Positions 24,101-35,699 are shown, counted from the stretch's first letter. The stretch: 64,000 bases of DNA from Ephemerocybe angulata (GCA_013368325.1 JAACJK010000010.1:186001-250000), one strand, 5' to 3'. Numbers and translations: made by a program. Notes: generated by a model from the sequence alone, not told the origin.

Positions 24101-26173
24101 GTAGATGCACTCACGTATAATTCGAGGTTATCTATGGTAGTGTAAAGGCCTTGGGCAGCTTGCGCCACTTCAGCATTACCGCACCACTCTTCAAAGGATT
24201 TGTATGCTAGGAAGCCATTTGTGAGCATGGCACATGAAGGTCGTTAAACAGTTACTCACGAGCGAGTCCGAGGGACTCCCTGAACTTGTTGAAGGTGCAG
24301 ACCTTCCATGCAGACCTCGCCTTGTCCATCGCATATGTGTCGAAGACGGACAGGACTGGGGCGGTTCCCCGCGGGCGGAATGCGGATGCGCCGATTTCGC
24401 TCGCCTTCTGGAGGATTGCTGCGAGCTCGGAGTCGTTGAACTTGTTGCCATCCTCGCGAGCCAGGCTAAGGCATATTCAGAAAACATCGAGTGGAATGAG
24501 CTGGAGAGCTTACCCAACACAGGGGCGAGTGCCTCGGTCCAAGTCAGCGACGTCACCGTATGAAGAGAGGAAGGTCTCCAGTTCCTCAGCGGTGAGCTGG
24601 AAGGATTCACCGTTAGAATATGGCACAATACGTCATGGTCTCGGCTTACCGTCTCAGGGTCAGAGTCAATTTGGGTCAGGTTTTCCTTAATGGCGTCGAC
24701 TTCATGTTGGGAGACGGTTGAGAGCCACTGTTGGCAGTCTTCAGCATAACGCAGTTGAGGAATGATGCTACTTTATACGCACACTGTAGAGAAGACAGAA
24801 CTCGACGCTGTTTGCATAGGACTCAGGGGCGTCCGAGGAGCTGATCAGGTCAACAGAAGGGGCTTCGTCGACGGGGCTTAGACCCAACAATCCCTTGAGG
24901 AAGTCGGTAGAAACGATTTGTCGAAAGACGGCGCAGTTGACCTACGAAGGAGAACATGAGCAGTCAATACGTCTTTAACACCGAAGCCAGCTCACCCTCT
25001 TCGCGAGTTTGAAGATTTCGTCGTCTTGTAGCTGCCTTTCGTCGCCACCTTCTTCCAAGGTGGTAGGCTCAACCCATCGTTTCTGCTGGTTCTCTTTGAG
25101 GAGTCGACGGGCAATAGACTAGCATTAAATGTCAGCGGGGAGATTACAACATTCCAAGTGAGGAAGACATACATTATGGTTTCGGCTGAAGAGGATGAGA
25201 AGGACGCTTGTGGCTGGGGAAAGGAACTCGAGTCGTTCACCTACTTCGAAAAAGGCGTCGGCTTGAAGCAGACCCCAGCCGATCTCCTCAGGCTCAATGA
25301 CTCTGACCGTAGACCTCGCATCCTCTTCGGAGAGTCCGTACAGAGGATAGAGATCCAATAGTCCTGAAGTCTGGTTGACGTTGGGATTTTCGTAGTGAGG
25401 GTAGCTTTTACACAACTGCGTTCAAATGATGAGCACAAAACCCGAATCCCGCGTGAGTATAGATGCATACCCCAATCAGATTGGCAAAGGAGAACGTCAG
25501 GGAAGCAAGGCCAGTGGGATGGGCAACCGTCTGAAATGTGCGTTAGAAACATGGACATATATCGACAATTATTCACTGACATCGCGGGCCTCAAGGAGTC
25601 CCTCGAAGACATCGTCCGCCTCTGGATGAACTGTGGCAGCTTCATCGACAAGGCGGTGGTACGAGTTTGGCTCGGAGGAAAGGGCTGGAACGGCAGCTCG
25701 AGAACGAACGGCTACCCTCCCTCTAAGCGGGCAGACTGCGCGACGTTAGAGTGAGAATGGCCGTCAATGGTTGTGTACATACCGACGGTAAAGCATTTCT
25801 TGAGTACCTCAGCGCGTTTCGCTGCGCCAGGGGGAAGCTTGGAAATAGCGGCGTTGCATCCACGATACTGGAGGGTCGCGTCAGCAATTCAGCCCGTGTA
25901 ACCGAAGTAAAGATGATGCATACAGCAGCCAGTCTGGCGCGAATGTCTATCTCGTTCGAGTCGGCGAGTTTGAGAAATGCGTCCTACGAGCATCGTCAGT
26001 ATACCCTCTATCATTGAATAGTAGCAGAAACGATGTACGATTTTCTTGCTTTCCACATCGGTCAGAGCAGCCTTCTTGCTGGCAGTGGGGGACGAGGCTG
26101 CGAGGATGATATCTGCCTCTTCGTCCTTGCTGGAGAGGGCGCGCTCGAGCAAACGACCAAGGAGGCTTGCCAT
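21163..26173 (-). CDS. Ppo/linoleate-diol-synthase homologue lacking heme ligands, fused to a novel C-terminal domain
   Basis: ATG 26173 (MASLLGRLLERALSSKDEEA). Some 20 short introns are removed to give about 1,150 residues that align along the whole gene at 36.4-41.2 kb: TVAHPTGLASLTFSFANLIG, SGLLDLYPLYGLSEEDA, LLILFSRNHN, DDEIFKLAKRVNCAVFRQIV, EFCLLYSWLSTVS, GNKFNDSELAAILQKASEIG, ELSANVLAFAV and GYAREAERLSQNG. The usual YRWH (catalytic Tyr, proximal heme His) reads YSWL here (Leu codon 24724-24722). The expected distal His position is Leu (25415-25413). The P450 part keeps ExxR (EAER), but the Cys heme loop is absent: the protein goes from VDPSVEDKTIDPSRPVDKSF to FGLQDVQPAGVNFL. It then carries a membrane helix (FFDVIYLALVLYLLSWAW) and a ~120-residue soluble domain ending near FSTVQVIIPSGKKTIKLEW. 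It is intact but predicted not to bind either heme. The N-terminus is shorter than its relative's. Confidence 0.8.
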
Positions 26174-26688
26174 GGTGCACGGTGGATGGACTTGGGGAAG
26201 AAAGAAATCGAATGGTCAGAAGAAGTAGAGCCCTTGCAAAGGAGCTCTATCGATCTGGCCACGCGCTTCTGGAGTTATCTTCAAAAGCCGGGCCTGACAT
26301 TGGATTGCAATCCAGAGTTCGTGGAGGAGTGTGACAAGTTAGACGCCGTGAATGATGACGGGTATCGGCTGTTCCCAGAGGTGTCCGGGGTCCGAATTCA
26401 TTTGAGCCAGCTCAGCTCGCTCTCAATCCTCCGCCGCTATTCCTGGATGCTCGGACGTCTTGTCTTTCATCGTTCTTTCATCGATACCTTGTCGATTCAA
26501 CGTGCTTCTGGAGCAGCTGACAAGATGCCTGTCGTGTACAAATCGGTTCCGTTGGAACCTCAAGTCTGGCGCTCGGATATCCCTCGCACCGACAAACCGA
26601 CAGGGAGTTCTAGGATTTGGTCCAAGTTTAGTTCTCTCGAAAAGACCTAAGCCCCCACTTCTTTCCTACCCATACCTGAATTTGCATC
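26174..26688. promoter_or_regulatory. Divergent promoter interval between the pseudo-dioxygenase and DUF2235 hydrolase genes
   Basis: The two genes start head to head 515 bases apart, so this interval must hold both promoters and may allow joint control. No clear TATA box is visible. A plus-strand frame (26033-26650, 205 codons) crosses the interval and the first exon of the minus-strand gene; it has no homology and is taken as chance. Confidence 0.5.
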
Positions 26689-28564
26689 ATGGAGAAAGTC
26701 GAAGGTCGCCGTCTGATCTGCTGCTTCGACGGCACAGGCAATGAGTTCAACGAAGTAGGTCTCCTTCCCGTTGCTTGAAAGCATCTGGCTAACTATCATG
26801 CCCTCTAGATTGTGCGCGACCATTTCTCATCTATATCGTGCTCTACCTGAGGCTGTATAACAGAACTCTAACGTTGTCGAGCTTTTCCGGACGCTCACGA
26901 AAGACAAGCCCAGCGAACAGCTGGTCTACTACCAGGTCAGTAGAACCTGCTGGTATCTCGCCGCCCCGTCCCGCTCAGTTCTAACTGCGTCGGTACCACG
27001 GTAGACCGGGATTGGTACATACACGTCACCTCTCATTGGAACTCCCATCGCGAGCAGGGTAGCTTCCCTCGCAGACTCAGCAGTCGGTAAGTGCATTCAA
27101 GGGGCCTACATTTCTGCCACGGTTGGTCTTGACCAATGACTTCCTCCTAGCCTGGTATCTCCCCGAACATGTGAAGGATGGGTAAGTCTCATAGCCCCGA
27201 AATGCCTCTCTTAGCTTCGTTGCTCAGCTCCTACCCTCAGATACACGTTCCTCATGCAAAACTACCAGTAAGTAGAGCCGTCGATGTGGACCACACATCT
27301 GCTGACGAGTAGTCCCTCAGTCCTGGTGACCGCATCTACTTGTTTGGCTTTTCTCGCGGCGCGTACACCGCTCGTGCCTTGGCCGGTAAGGTCTATCAAC
27401 TCTCGCCGCGTGTCTGATTCTTACCCTTTACTCAGGAATGTTGCACAAGGTCGGGCTCCTTCCCCAGTTCAACAACGAGCAAGTCCCCTTCGCCTACAAG
27501 ATATTTGCTCGCACCGACAAGGCCGGCTGGGACCTGAGCAACAAATTCAAGCAGACCTTCACAGCGTGAGCCTCTCGCCCTTGATGCCTTTGAACGGCGC
27601 TTAACATCTCATCTATCAGTCATGAAGTTCGCATCGAGTTTGTGGGCGTCTGGGATACCGTTTCCTCCGTCGGCATCATCCCACGCCAGCTCCCGTTCAC
27701 TTCTTCTAACTTCGTGGTCAAAACCTTCCGACAAGCTTTGTCTCTGGATGAACGGCGATGCAAGTTCCTTCCCAACACCTGGAATACCCCCACCGCTCGC
27801 GAGGCTGCCTTAGGCTTTCAGCCGCAAGGCAAGATTGTTGAGAACGAGGAGGGGTGTGGTTTCGAGCCGCCTGAGGAAGAAACTACTGACGTCTTGGAAG
27901 TTTGGTTCACGGGCACGCACGCTGGTATGTTCACCTCCCTTTCCTTAATTCACATCGCGGTAGTCGCTAACGTGTTCCTCGTCTCTGTTTTCTAGATGTG
28001 GGTGGAGGCATGACCGCTGAGCAAGTGCGCCTATCGAGGATCTCTCTCGCTTGGATGATCAAACAGTGCAAGATCACCAACTCCGGAATCCTCTTCGATG
28101 ACGAGGCGATCAAGGGTCTCGGTATCGACCCCGTCACCTTCAAGCTCATTCCTGGTGCCGCGTCGGGGACTGCTGTGACATTTGACCTGTCCGACGAGAA
28201 AACTCAGTGGGGCTTCTGGGGTGCGAAGATGTTCGACCAACTCGTTGCTGCGCCTGCGTGGTGGATCCTCGAGGTCATTCCGCTCATCCATACGTACTAC
28301 CATCGCGGACAGAAGAAGCGGTACATAGCGTGCGTGGCTACTTCTGTTCCTTTCTCTGTATAAGCCGTCCTTTTGCTCACGTTTCTTTCCTGCTTGTATA
28401 GGCGAAACTTTGGGCGAGGCCGGTACATCTATCTGCCTTCTGAGGGGAAGATCAAGGTGCATAAGAGCGTCAAGGGCCGACTTGACGGCGTTCACGGCGA
28501 GAAGTACGACCCCAAGATTCAAAACTTTGACGAAGTGTTGGAACGTATCGAATGGGTGGACTAA
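26689..28564 (+). CDS. DUF2235 alpha/beta-hydrolase (T6SS Tle1-like phospholipase domain)
   Basis: ATG 26689 begins MEKVEGRRLICCFDGTGNEF, the characteristic FDGTGN opening of DUF2235. After a string of very short exons separated by 50-70-base introns the nucleophile elbow appears: PGDRIYLFGFSRGAYTARAL, with Ser in GFSRG (GxSxG). Further family motifs follow: EVRIEFVGVWDTVSSVG, TFRQALSLDERRCKFLPNTW and VLEVWFTGTHADVGGG, whose Asp and His complete the expected catalytic set. The C-terminus (MFDQLVAAPAWWILEVIPLI; RNFGRGRYIYLPSEGKIK) is complete and ends in TAA at 28562-28564. Bacterial members of this family are phospholipases; fungal members are mostly uncharacterised, so lipid-ester hydrolysis is inference. 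No signal peptide is present, suggesting a cytosolic protein. It starts divergently from the dioxygenase homologue and lies near a patatin gene. Confidence 0.88.
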
Positions 28565-30074
28565 TGGACTGAGTATCCGTACCCTCGAGCTGAATTGGTT
28601 TGATATGTGACTGTTTGCGTCCTCTGTATGCATATGATTTGATTCCATGTATTAGTACTGCGTTTGTGTATATGAATTTGGCCATGCATATTGCTTCTGT
28701 CGTGTGGTCGAAGTTCTTAATTTCCTTTGAGAATCTGATTAGTCGATCCGAGGGGACTTTGCGCTGGGCAATTCGAAGGTCTTGTGGCATGTGACCGCGT
28801 CATAGGCGCCTGGCCGCGCTTATGGCAGGTCTTCTTTCTTACACAGCATTGGAGTATCTTGAGAGATCGAAGCAGTCTGTAGCAGCCAGATTGCCAGAGG
28901 TCTCTTCTCTTCAAGAAAGTCTTGCCTTTTTCTGACGACCTCCCGCGTCTGTCTCCACCGATCCGAGGTCAGCAAAGCTCCTGATTCAAATCTGCTTCAA
29001 GTCTTGAACTTCGGTAGCCATAGCGCAGCCCATTGAGCTATTTGCACCAACAGCTATCTCTAGTGGGATAAGATTAAGTCAATGACTTGTGCTCCTAGCT
29101 CTGCGATGAACCTGCGACCGACGATCGCACCACATTTCGCTAAGCGCCCAATGCCACCATCTAACGCCCGCGCGGCGCCCGGCAACCTTAATGACATCAT
29201 CATCTGGGCGATATTTCATGATCATCGCTTGATCATCGCATGCGCAGGGGCTTTCCAAAAGCCGTGCAATCTCTTGCCCGAAGCGGAAGGAACCCAATCG
29301 GCATTTATCGCGTTAGCGCCCAACTTCCAGCTGGCCGTTGCTCGCCCGGGTCCTGCGTACTGGGCTCTGGAGCCACATCCAGAATCTTCCACGGATTTGG
29401 GTGTGGTTCTTTCAGCGGCTCACGGCAGGACGCTTAAGTTCCTATGCGCTGGATAACCCTCCTCGCTACTGCACCCGGCCCCACCCCTGAATGTTCCCCA
29501 ACGACCACAGGAGCACCCGCAAAGACTCGCTGACGTTCAAAAACTTAAAGGACCTTGGACCTCCCTCTGAAAGGGAATATAAGCCTCAGACAAGTCCAGG
29601 ATCTGGGGTGGCGTGTGAGACGCCGTGACCCCTGCCTGGAGTAAGACTTGCAATTGGGCTGAAGATAGCCTTACTCCCACACCGTTGCAACCACTTCGAA
29701 ACGTCCTCAACCATCAGCTAGAGTAATTGTCGCCTTCGACTCAACACACCGCCATGCTCGACCTCCTACTGCATTGATTGAAGGTAAAAGAATGGGCATC
29801 CATAAGTCCTCAGTCGGCCTCCATCGCGTGCACAACGCCAGCTGCGGCGTTCTCCTACAAGGGCAGCACGCGGCACGCTTACCAGGTGCGTTATTTGCTT
29901 CTCATATGCCTTCTGTCATCGAAACATAATCACTTTAGTGCCTCATTCCCCAGAAGAACAGCAAGTTGGTCATATAGCAAGGTCGTAGCCACGTACAAGT
30001 ACACACATACATCAAGAAGAAGATATACAATCACCAAAAACGCAAACATAGAGTCACAGGGAAACGCCTCGTCA
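28565..30074. other. 1.5-kb gene-poor interval with a candidate small transcription unit
   Basis: No long coding region. A TATA-like AATATAAG at 29576-29583 is followed by two adjacent inverted repeats (29596-29677), then ATGs at 29754 and 29792. The second could encode a ~47-residue peptide (MGIHKSSVGLHRV...) spliced over a 53-base intron (GTGCGT...TTTAG) and ending near 29988. A plus-strand frame at 29082-29456 (124 codons) lacks homology. The peptide is a weak candidate only. Confidence 0.3.
29596..29677 (+). other. Paired inverted repeats, possible structured RNA or leader
   Basis: First hairpin 29596-29639: CCAGG pairs with CCTGG, GGGGT with ACCCC, GGCGT with ACGCC, around a GTGAG loop, giving 15 pairs with small internal bulges. 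The second, 29638-29677, has GGAGTAAG pairing with CTTACTCC and an inner GGCT/AGCC stem. The two lie back to back 13-20 bases after a TATA-like element. Function unknown; seen by eye, not folded by software. Confidence 0.35.
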
Positions 30075-32531
30075 TCACTGTAAGTCCTCAGCTTTCAACT
30101 TCCTCCTGACGGACGGATGATTCCCTCCCAGCATGATACGCGTAAGCTTCTCCGGGGTGAGATCGGTACCATCGGACGGGACAAGGTCGGCCATATCCTG
30201 TGCATCGGTAATGTTTGAATGAGCCTGCGTCGAGAAGCCACGATACGTAGATGGACTTACACCGTATTCTCCCTTGGTCATGTCTTCGAGCTTCACCTTG
30301 ACAAGGGGACTGTGTCCGATCTGCACGATCTGGATGCCGATGTAGTTGGGGTTGTGTTTATTCGCGTCCATCTGCTGCCTGGCCGCAGCGATGACGGCCT
30401 TGGGATCATCGTCTATGAACAGGAATCATGTGCGTTAGAGCCAGAACGCAGACGACAGAAGAGAACCGACGAGAGCGCCGGGAAAGTGGGACGGGTTATA
30501 AAGAGAAAATCGACGCACCGGCTTCTCCGTCAGTAAGCATAATGATGTCGGTCGGGGCGATCTTCTTGTAGGCGTCTGGATCGTTCACCTTGGAGTTGAG
30601 CTCTTTCAATGCTTCGTCGATGAAGAATTTGAGGGTGGCTCCCGTCGGGGTGCGTTCTAAAGCGGCCATGACATTAGGTTTCCTCACACCTACTTCGATG
30701 TGACTGATCAATGACTTACGAACTCGGTTCAGGTCCTGCGGGGGCTTCGCCTGCTTGAAGATCTGCAAGACCTTTTGTTGGTTCTGGCGTATCGAAAACG
30801 TAAGTACGGATGTTACGTTATCAGACAGAATGCGAAATCTCGAACCTGGACTCCACGGAATGGACTAGTGCGCTGATAGTGCATGAAGCCAATGTCCACG
30901 CTCGTCACGTTTTGTTTGAACGTGAAGTCTGCAATGGGTCCAAGCGATTGCTCAGCTTGCCTCCATCTACCATCGTTCCACGCCGAATAATTGTCGGTCA
31001 TAATCATCTGCGAAGTGTGAAGGAGATATGAGGTGTCTGAGAGAGACAGACAGAAAGAGCAGGCCTCGTACAGATGTCGAGTCATCGATCACGAAGATTA
31101 CATGGTACGTGCTGCGAGCGGAGAAATGAGCCTTATCGTTCAACAAACAGGCCGATATATTGAAAACATACTTGAGGTACGCCAACATCTCGCGTGGCTT
31201 CTTCGCATTAAGAGCAGGGTTGTAAGGGTGGACGCCAGTGTTAACTTCTGGAGTTGTAACGTCAGGCTTAACGAGCTTCGTCGCGACGTCGGTAAACAAT
31301 GCTGCGTTGTCCAAGATCCACTTTTGAACTTCCTTCTTAATGTCGTCCTCAATGAAGATGTCGACGAGCTCCAGAATTCGACTGGCAGGCCCAAGTGGGG
31401 GATCGAACCTCGTGAAAGCACTAGCGGCAGCCCAGGAACGTGGTACATGTCAGCTCGCGAAGACTCAATCATTGAATGCGGAGCAGATACATACGGCTGC
31501 AACGATGCCTCGCTCTGTGCAGTTTGAAGCGCATCTTGGGCCATCTTCGCCTGCTTGATGTACACCAGGATCGTTTCCTCGGTCTTCGGGTCCTCCGGCA
31601 CTCCGTTCAAAAAGTCAGTTTTGAAGGGCTTGGTATCGGCCTTGGTAAGCAGATTTGCAGCTTTAGCGGGAAGTGGGACCTCAGGGAACCACTGGCCGAT
31701 ATTGACGAGAACGCCCAAGTCGCTTCCCCAGTAGTCTTTGCAAAGCACCGTCGGGTTCATGTTTTTGCCAGCATAGGCCGCGTCGGTGTAGGCCTTTGTT
31801 TCTCCGGTGGGAGTGTACTGGGGAAGGTACCTCGCGGCTGCAGTCGTTGCTCGAATGACGTCCTTAGTCGTCCAGGTGTTGCCGGCAGGGTCCTTGGCAG
31901 TCTTGAAAGAAGCCACGTTCTGGGTAATGGGTTTCCCGAACGGCAGAACAACAACACCAGTCTGAGGTACGGCCGTGAGTCCACTGAGAGGGTATACCCA
32001 CCAAACGAGTCGAGTCACTTTACCTTCGCATTGGTCGGAGGCTCCGTGAAGAAGGTAGTGGGCGACGCGGCTGGGTATTTCTGAATGAGGTCGTCCACGG
32101 CTTTGTCGTACCTCGCAATGATAGTCGCGTCGAACTTCTTGTTCGCATGGAGATTCTTGAGCCACTCGGCCCTGTCCGTGCCGAAGAGGGCTCGAGCGAG
32201 TGCCTTATACTCCTCAATAGCTGTGTCGCAGTCCAACCCAAGTCTACCGACGAGGACGGCTACGAGCCCTCCCGTCGAAGAGCCAACGACAATGTCGAAA
32301 ATGTCGCATGGCTTGAGCTGCGGATCGGAGGGCTCGCGGTTTCTCAGGTTGGCTTGTTTAGTAATTTCCTTGAGGACAAGGAGCATTCCAAGTCCACGGA
32401 ATCCACCACCATCAAGAGAGAGCACTCGTGTTCCGTTGGCTGTTAGTAGAAAGATGTTAGAAGGTTGAGGATTGTGCTAGACAGAGAAAAACGAGCGCAC
32501 GGGAGGAAGAGTCCAGTGTCTTTGGTGCCAT
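30075..32531 (-). CDS. Patatin-like phospholipase fused to a von Willebrand factor A domain
   Basis: ATG 32531 (MAPKTLDSSS) joins over an intron to PNGTRVLSLDGGGFRGLGML. The patatin features are the oxyanion loop GGGFRG, the nucleophile Ser in FDIVVGSSTGGLVAVLVG (GxSxG) and the dyad Asp in YTDAAYAGKNMNP, where the usual DGG/DGA is DAA. The patatin part spans ~1-300. After a linker and a helical stretch (RILELVDIFIEDDIKKEV) a VWA domain follows with a complete MIDAS: VIFVIDDSTSM (DxSxS), TPTGATLKFFIDEAL (Thr) and DIIMLTDGEADDD (Asp). The end is GGNHPSVRRKLKAEDLQ then TGA. Patatins release free fatty acids from phospholipids or galactolipids; VWA domains bind protein partners through a metal ion. 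No signal peptide, so intracellular. Substrate supply for the nearby dioxygenase is inference. Confidence 0.85.
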
Positions 32532-34751
32532 GTTGAGCGATGTGACTGACAGGGGTTGGGTAGGGGAAGGAAGTTCAAGGGACGAGAATTTACGTCGCCC
32601 TCAGCTCACAACCTGCGGAAGGACTCTGGGTTGGGCGTTCAAGAGTAACTGGACCAGTTCGGTTTGAAGCACTTCCTCGTGTAACACAGCAGGGCATTTG
32701 TTATCTTGAAGAGTCAGGAGGTCAAAAAACCGAGTAGCGGGATGAGGGGCCTGGTTCATTTCAGATGCGCCAAACATTTACTTCGTTCGATGCTGTCTGC
32801 CACCTGTTCAGAAAGTGTTAATGTGGAGCCGGAGGTTCATTGTCGCATCTGCTGGGCTATTGTGATTATCAAGCGCACCCTATAGATGTCATAGGGTTAT
32901 CAAACAAAGCTGAAGGAACAATGAAACGAGGGTTCGTCCTGAATATGTCCTGGCGGTATGGCAGCCAATGGAAAGAAGCGAACTTGCCTACTAGGGAATG
33001 AAATGACCAGCGCGGCGATTGCCGGACCAGCGACCAGACCGCATTGCCGTCAGGAACTTCTCGAGCTTCTTCAAGCTTCAAGGCTCGCCAGTCCATAGTC
33101 TCGGTAGAGGAGAGCCTAAAGGCTCGTCGGTTCAAACTCCATCCTGTTGTATGTTATCAAGGCCATCTTGTGAAGAGCGGCGGACATTCATTGCTTGAAC
33201 CATGTGCGGTCCAGGATGCCGGATGACATCGCTTCTATTTGACCTGTTAAACAGATACAGCGCATTGTAAGTCCTCTTGTCGTTAATTACCCCCCGTGGT
33301 CACTTGAAAGACCTGTGCATGAGCTTCGAGACCTAGACAGCCAGTATTCGGAACCATTTCTCGCCCAGCTTTCTTCATAAGGACATATCCTCTTCTGACA
33401 ATCTGTGAAAAGAATGGGTGTGCCAAGCTGCAGACGGGTCGGATGGACGCTCGTAATGAACGCCGTGGCCTGCCGAAGTTCTTGTTTTCTCACGCTTGCC
33501 CCCAAATTGAGATGATTGCTTCATGAACTCGCATATCTTAGAACTACGATTTCGACGGCGTCGAGCCTGAGTATACTCTTTAATCTGGTCTATACATCAA
33601 GTAAACAGTACACGGTGAGCAGTGGCCAAATCGGTGACCGGCGGGCATTGGGCGGGCCGTAAATTTCTTCAATTTCGTGGGCGGCCATTCGGGCGCTTAT
33701 TGAATGGTTTTGTGAGGAGTGCCCATGAAGACGGCTCGTTAGCATATGACTTGCCCTCTTCGCATACCTTGCACGCTCTAAACCCCTCAGAGTCGCTTCT
33801 GTAAATTGGGCTGCTATGGGAGCCCAGAGTCAACCAAGAGTTTGGTAACCCTCCTAAAGCCCTCAATGTGTTAGACTGCCTTCTCTTGGGAACGTGTTCC
33901 TCTGAGCATCAACATTCTCTTCGCTCGAAAGGTGGCGCCATACATATTTTAGATACTATGTAGTGCGGTGTCTGTGGCACCGTGTACCCTGGAATTCTTA
34001 ACAGACAGCTCGGAAGGTGGATGTCGGAGGTGGAGGATATTGCTCTTACTTTAGGAATGATCACCTGGTTCCTGTTATCGGATGTCGAGCCAGGAAAGGT
34101 CTTTTGAAACCTGAAAAATCACCCCAGTTTGCCCCACTAGTGCAACAATATTTCAATGAAGGTCGACGGAACGCTGATAATCCGATGCTTTCGCGGTTCT
34201 CCAACATAGAAGCGTAAGGGTGACTTAGCCAGTGGGCACTGTCAATGGGACCGTCCTTTATCGATCGGCGGAGACAGCGTAGGGCTTCAGAGATTCCGAG
34301 TCCAACCAATTCGTTCTACGAAGTGGACTTGCGAAATCATGCACCGCTCTGAGGACTAGCTGATATTGGATTTGTACCATTTTCACAACTTCAGAGCTAT
34401 TGCAACATGATCGAAACTACTGTACATTGTACCAGGGACACCGCCACCACCATCTACTAACTAACCATCTTGAACGACGAGAGTCTCACTGACTCTCACA
34501 TATCTTCGACCCCTCCATCAACGCCACCACCGTCATATCGAAAACTGAGGCATGCCAGAGGAAGCCTGACGCGTCGTATCTACTGCAGGCAAACGGGACG
34601 CATCTCGCTGGTCAAACCACAGCCAAGTCGGCGAGGATCTCAAATACAGAGATCCTTCTTCCACATAACACGGCGCTTTCTCTCGCCGCCCCAGACAATC
34701 CTGTCCGTTCCGGGGAAGACATCTTCAGGATCGGAATCAGTCGATATCCCA
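32532..34751. other. 2.2-kb interval without a convincing gene
   Basis: This is the longest gene-free stretch in the window. On the minus strand a short frame from ATG ~33096 reads MDWRALKLEEAREVPDGN and runs to 32869; it could be an exon relic but has no recognised relative. A plus-strand frame at 34470-34766 (STPPSTPPPSYRKL) is low complexity and runs into the end of the next minus-strand gene. No terminal repeats or transposon motifs were found. Confidence 0.4.
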
Positions 34752-35699
34752 TCAAAAATAGTTTAAAGCTGTCAACAGACCTTTTCCAGACCAAGTGACC
34801 TCGACGTTCTGCTTTCCACCGGGGATAATGACCGTGCCGGTACTGAAGCCTTGAGCGATGCAGTTGTTAAGGTCCTCACCGCAGAACTCGGTCTTGTTCA
34901 GGGCAAAGTCGCTGGTGGACCCATAGTACTTGCCGTTGGAAAGGATATCGATGCGGGTGTCGCGATAATCGATATCGACAACCGAAACGGCGTGGGGGGT
35001 GGGCGAGTTGAGAGTGTACTTGACCGCAGCGGGGTTACCGTCGGAACCTGGGAGAAGGGTAAGGACCTCCCAGCCTTGCAACTCCATGGCGTTGTTACAA
35101 GTGAGCACGTTCGAGATGGCAGCGCTGGGAACGGCCTTTCCTGCGGATCTGAAAAGCGAGAAACCGAGGAAGATGGGCCACAATGCGACCTTGACCACAA
35201 GCCTAATGGTGCTGAACGCCGCCTTGAACGGAAGGACTTTTGGGTGTACATGTGAGTCAATTCCCAGCGTGCGTTGCGTCGCGATGGCTTACTGAGTATA
35301 GTCCACAGAGTATAGTAGTAACCTAGACGGACGGAGGCCAAATCAGAGGGACGATCCACGCATTAAAACACAATTAAAAGCTTACCGATGAGTAGCCCAA
35401 TGGATATGTACGCGACGAGCAAAGTTGCCAATGTCACGAGGCCCAAGCCACCAAACGCCCTCCAAGGGAACTTCCTTGACGACGTTTTCCTGTTAGTAGG
35501 CTTAGTACGAGGACACCCAATGCGCGCGAAATACAACCTACTTCTCCTCCTTCTTGTCGTCCTGAAAGTCTCGATAAGTGAATGATCAGGAGAAACGAGG
35601 AGGCCGACTTACGTCTTTCTTCCCGTACCCGAAGAGGTGGACAAAAGGGTATGGGCAGGTCTTGCCAGATTCTTTGGTGTCTTTGGTGTCGGTGCTCAT
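34752..35699 (-). CDS. Small membrane protein with the same novel domain as the dioxygenase homologue's tail
   Basis: ATG 35699 begins MSTDTKDTKESGKTCPYPFV. Three short introns are removed. A Lys-rich cytosolic segment is followed by two hydrophobic stretches (LGLVTLATLLVAYISIGLLI and VALWPIFLGFSLF). The ~120-residue domain that follows reads NVLTCNNAMELQGWEVLTLL, VVDIDYRDTRIDILSNGKYY, STSDFALNKTEFCGEDLNNC and IAQGFSTGTVIIPGGKQNVE, ending TWSGKG. It aligns with the C-terminal extension of the gene at 21.2-26.2 kb (FVDLDQRDMQFKVSVDGRKK; SSDFVLDRRIDCGDRVEQCL; MGFSTVQVIIPSGKKTIKLE), sharing three Cys and the WTGKG/WSGKG end. A beta-sandwich fold is my guess. It is divergent from the dioxygenase gene at 36.4 kb. 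Unknown function. Confidence 0.75.

Noticed and set aside
26033..26650. 205-codon plus-strand open frame across the divergent promoter
   Set aside because: It overlaps the well-supported first exon of the minus-strand gene, has no recognisable motif and lacks splice support.
32869..33135. Possible minus-strand small gene in the 2.2-kb gap
   Set aside because: The longest frame starts at a non-ATG codon; the inner ATG form is short with no homology or clear splice partner.
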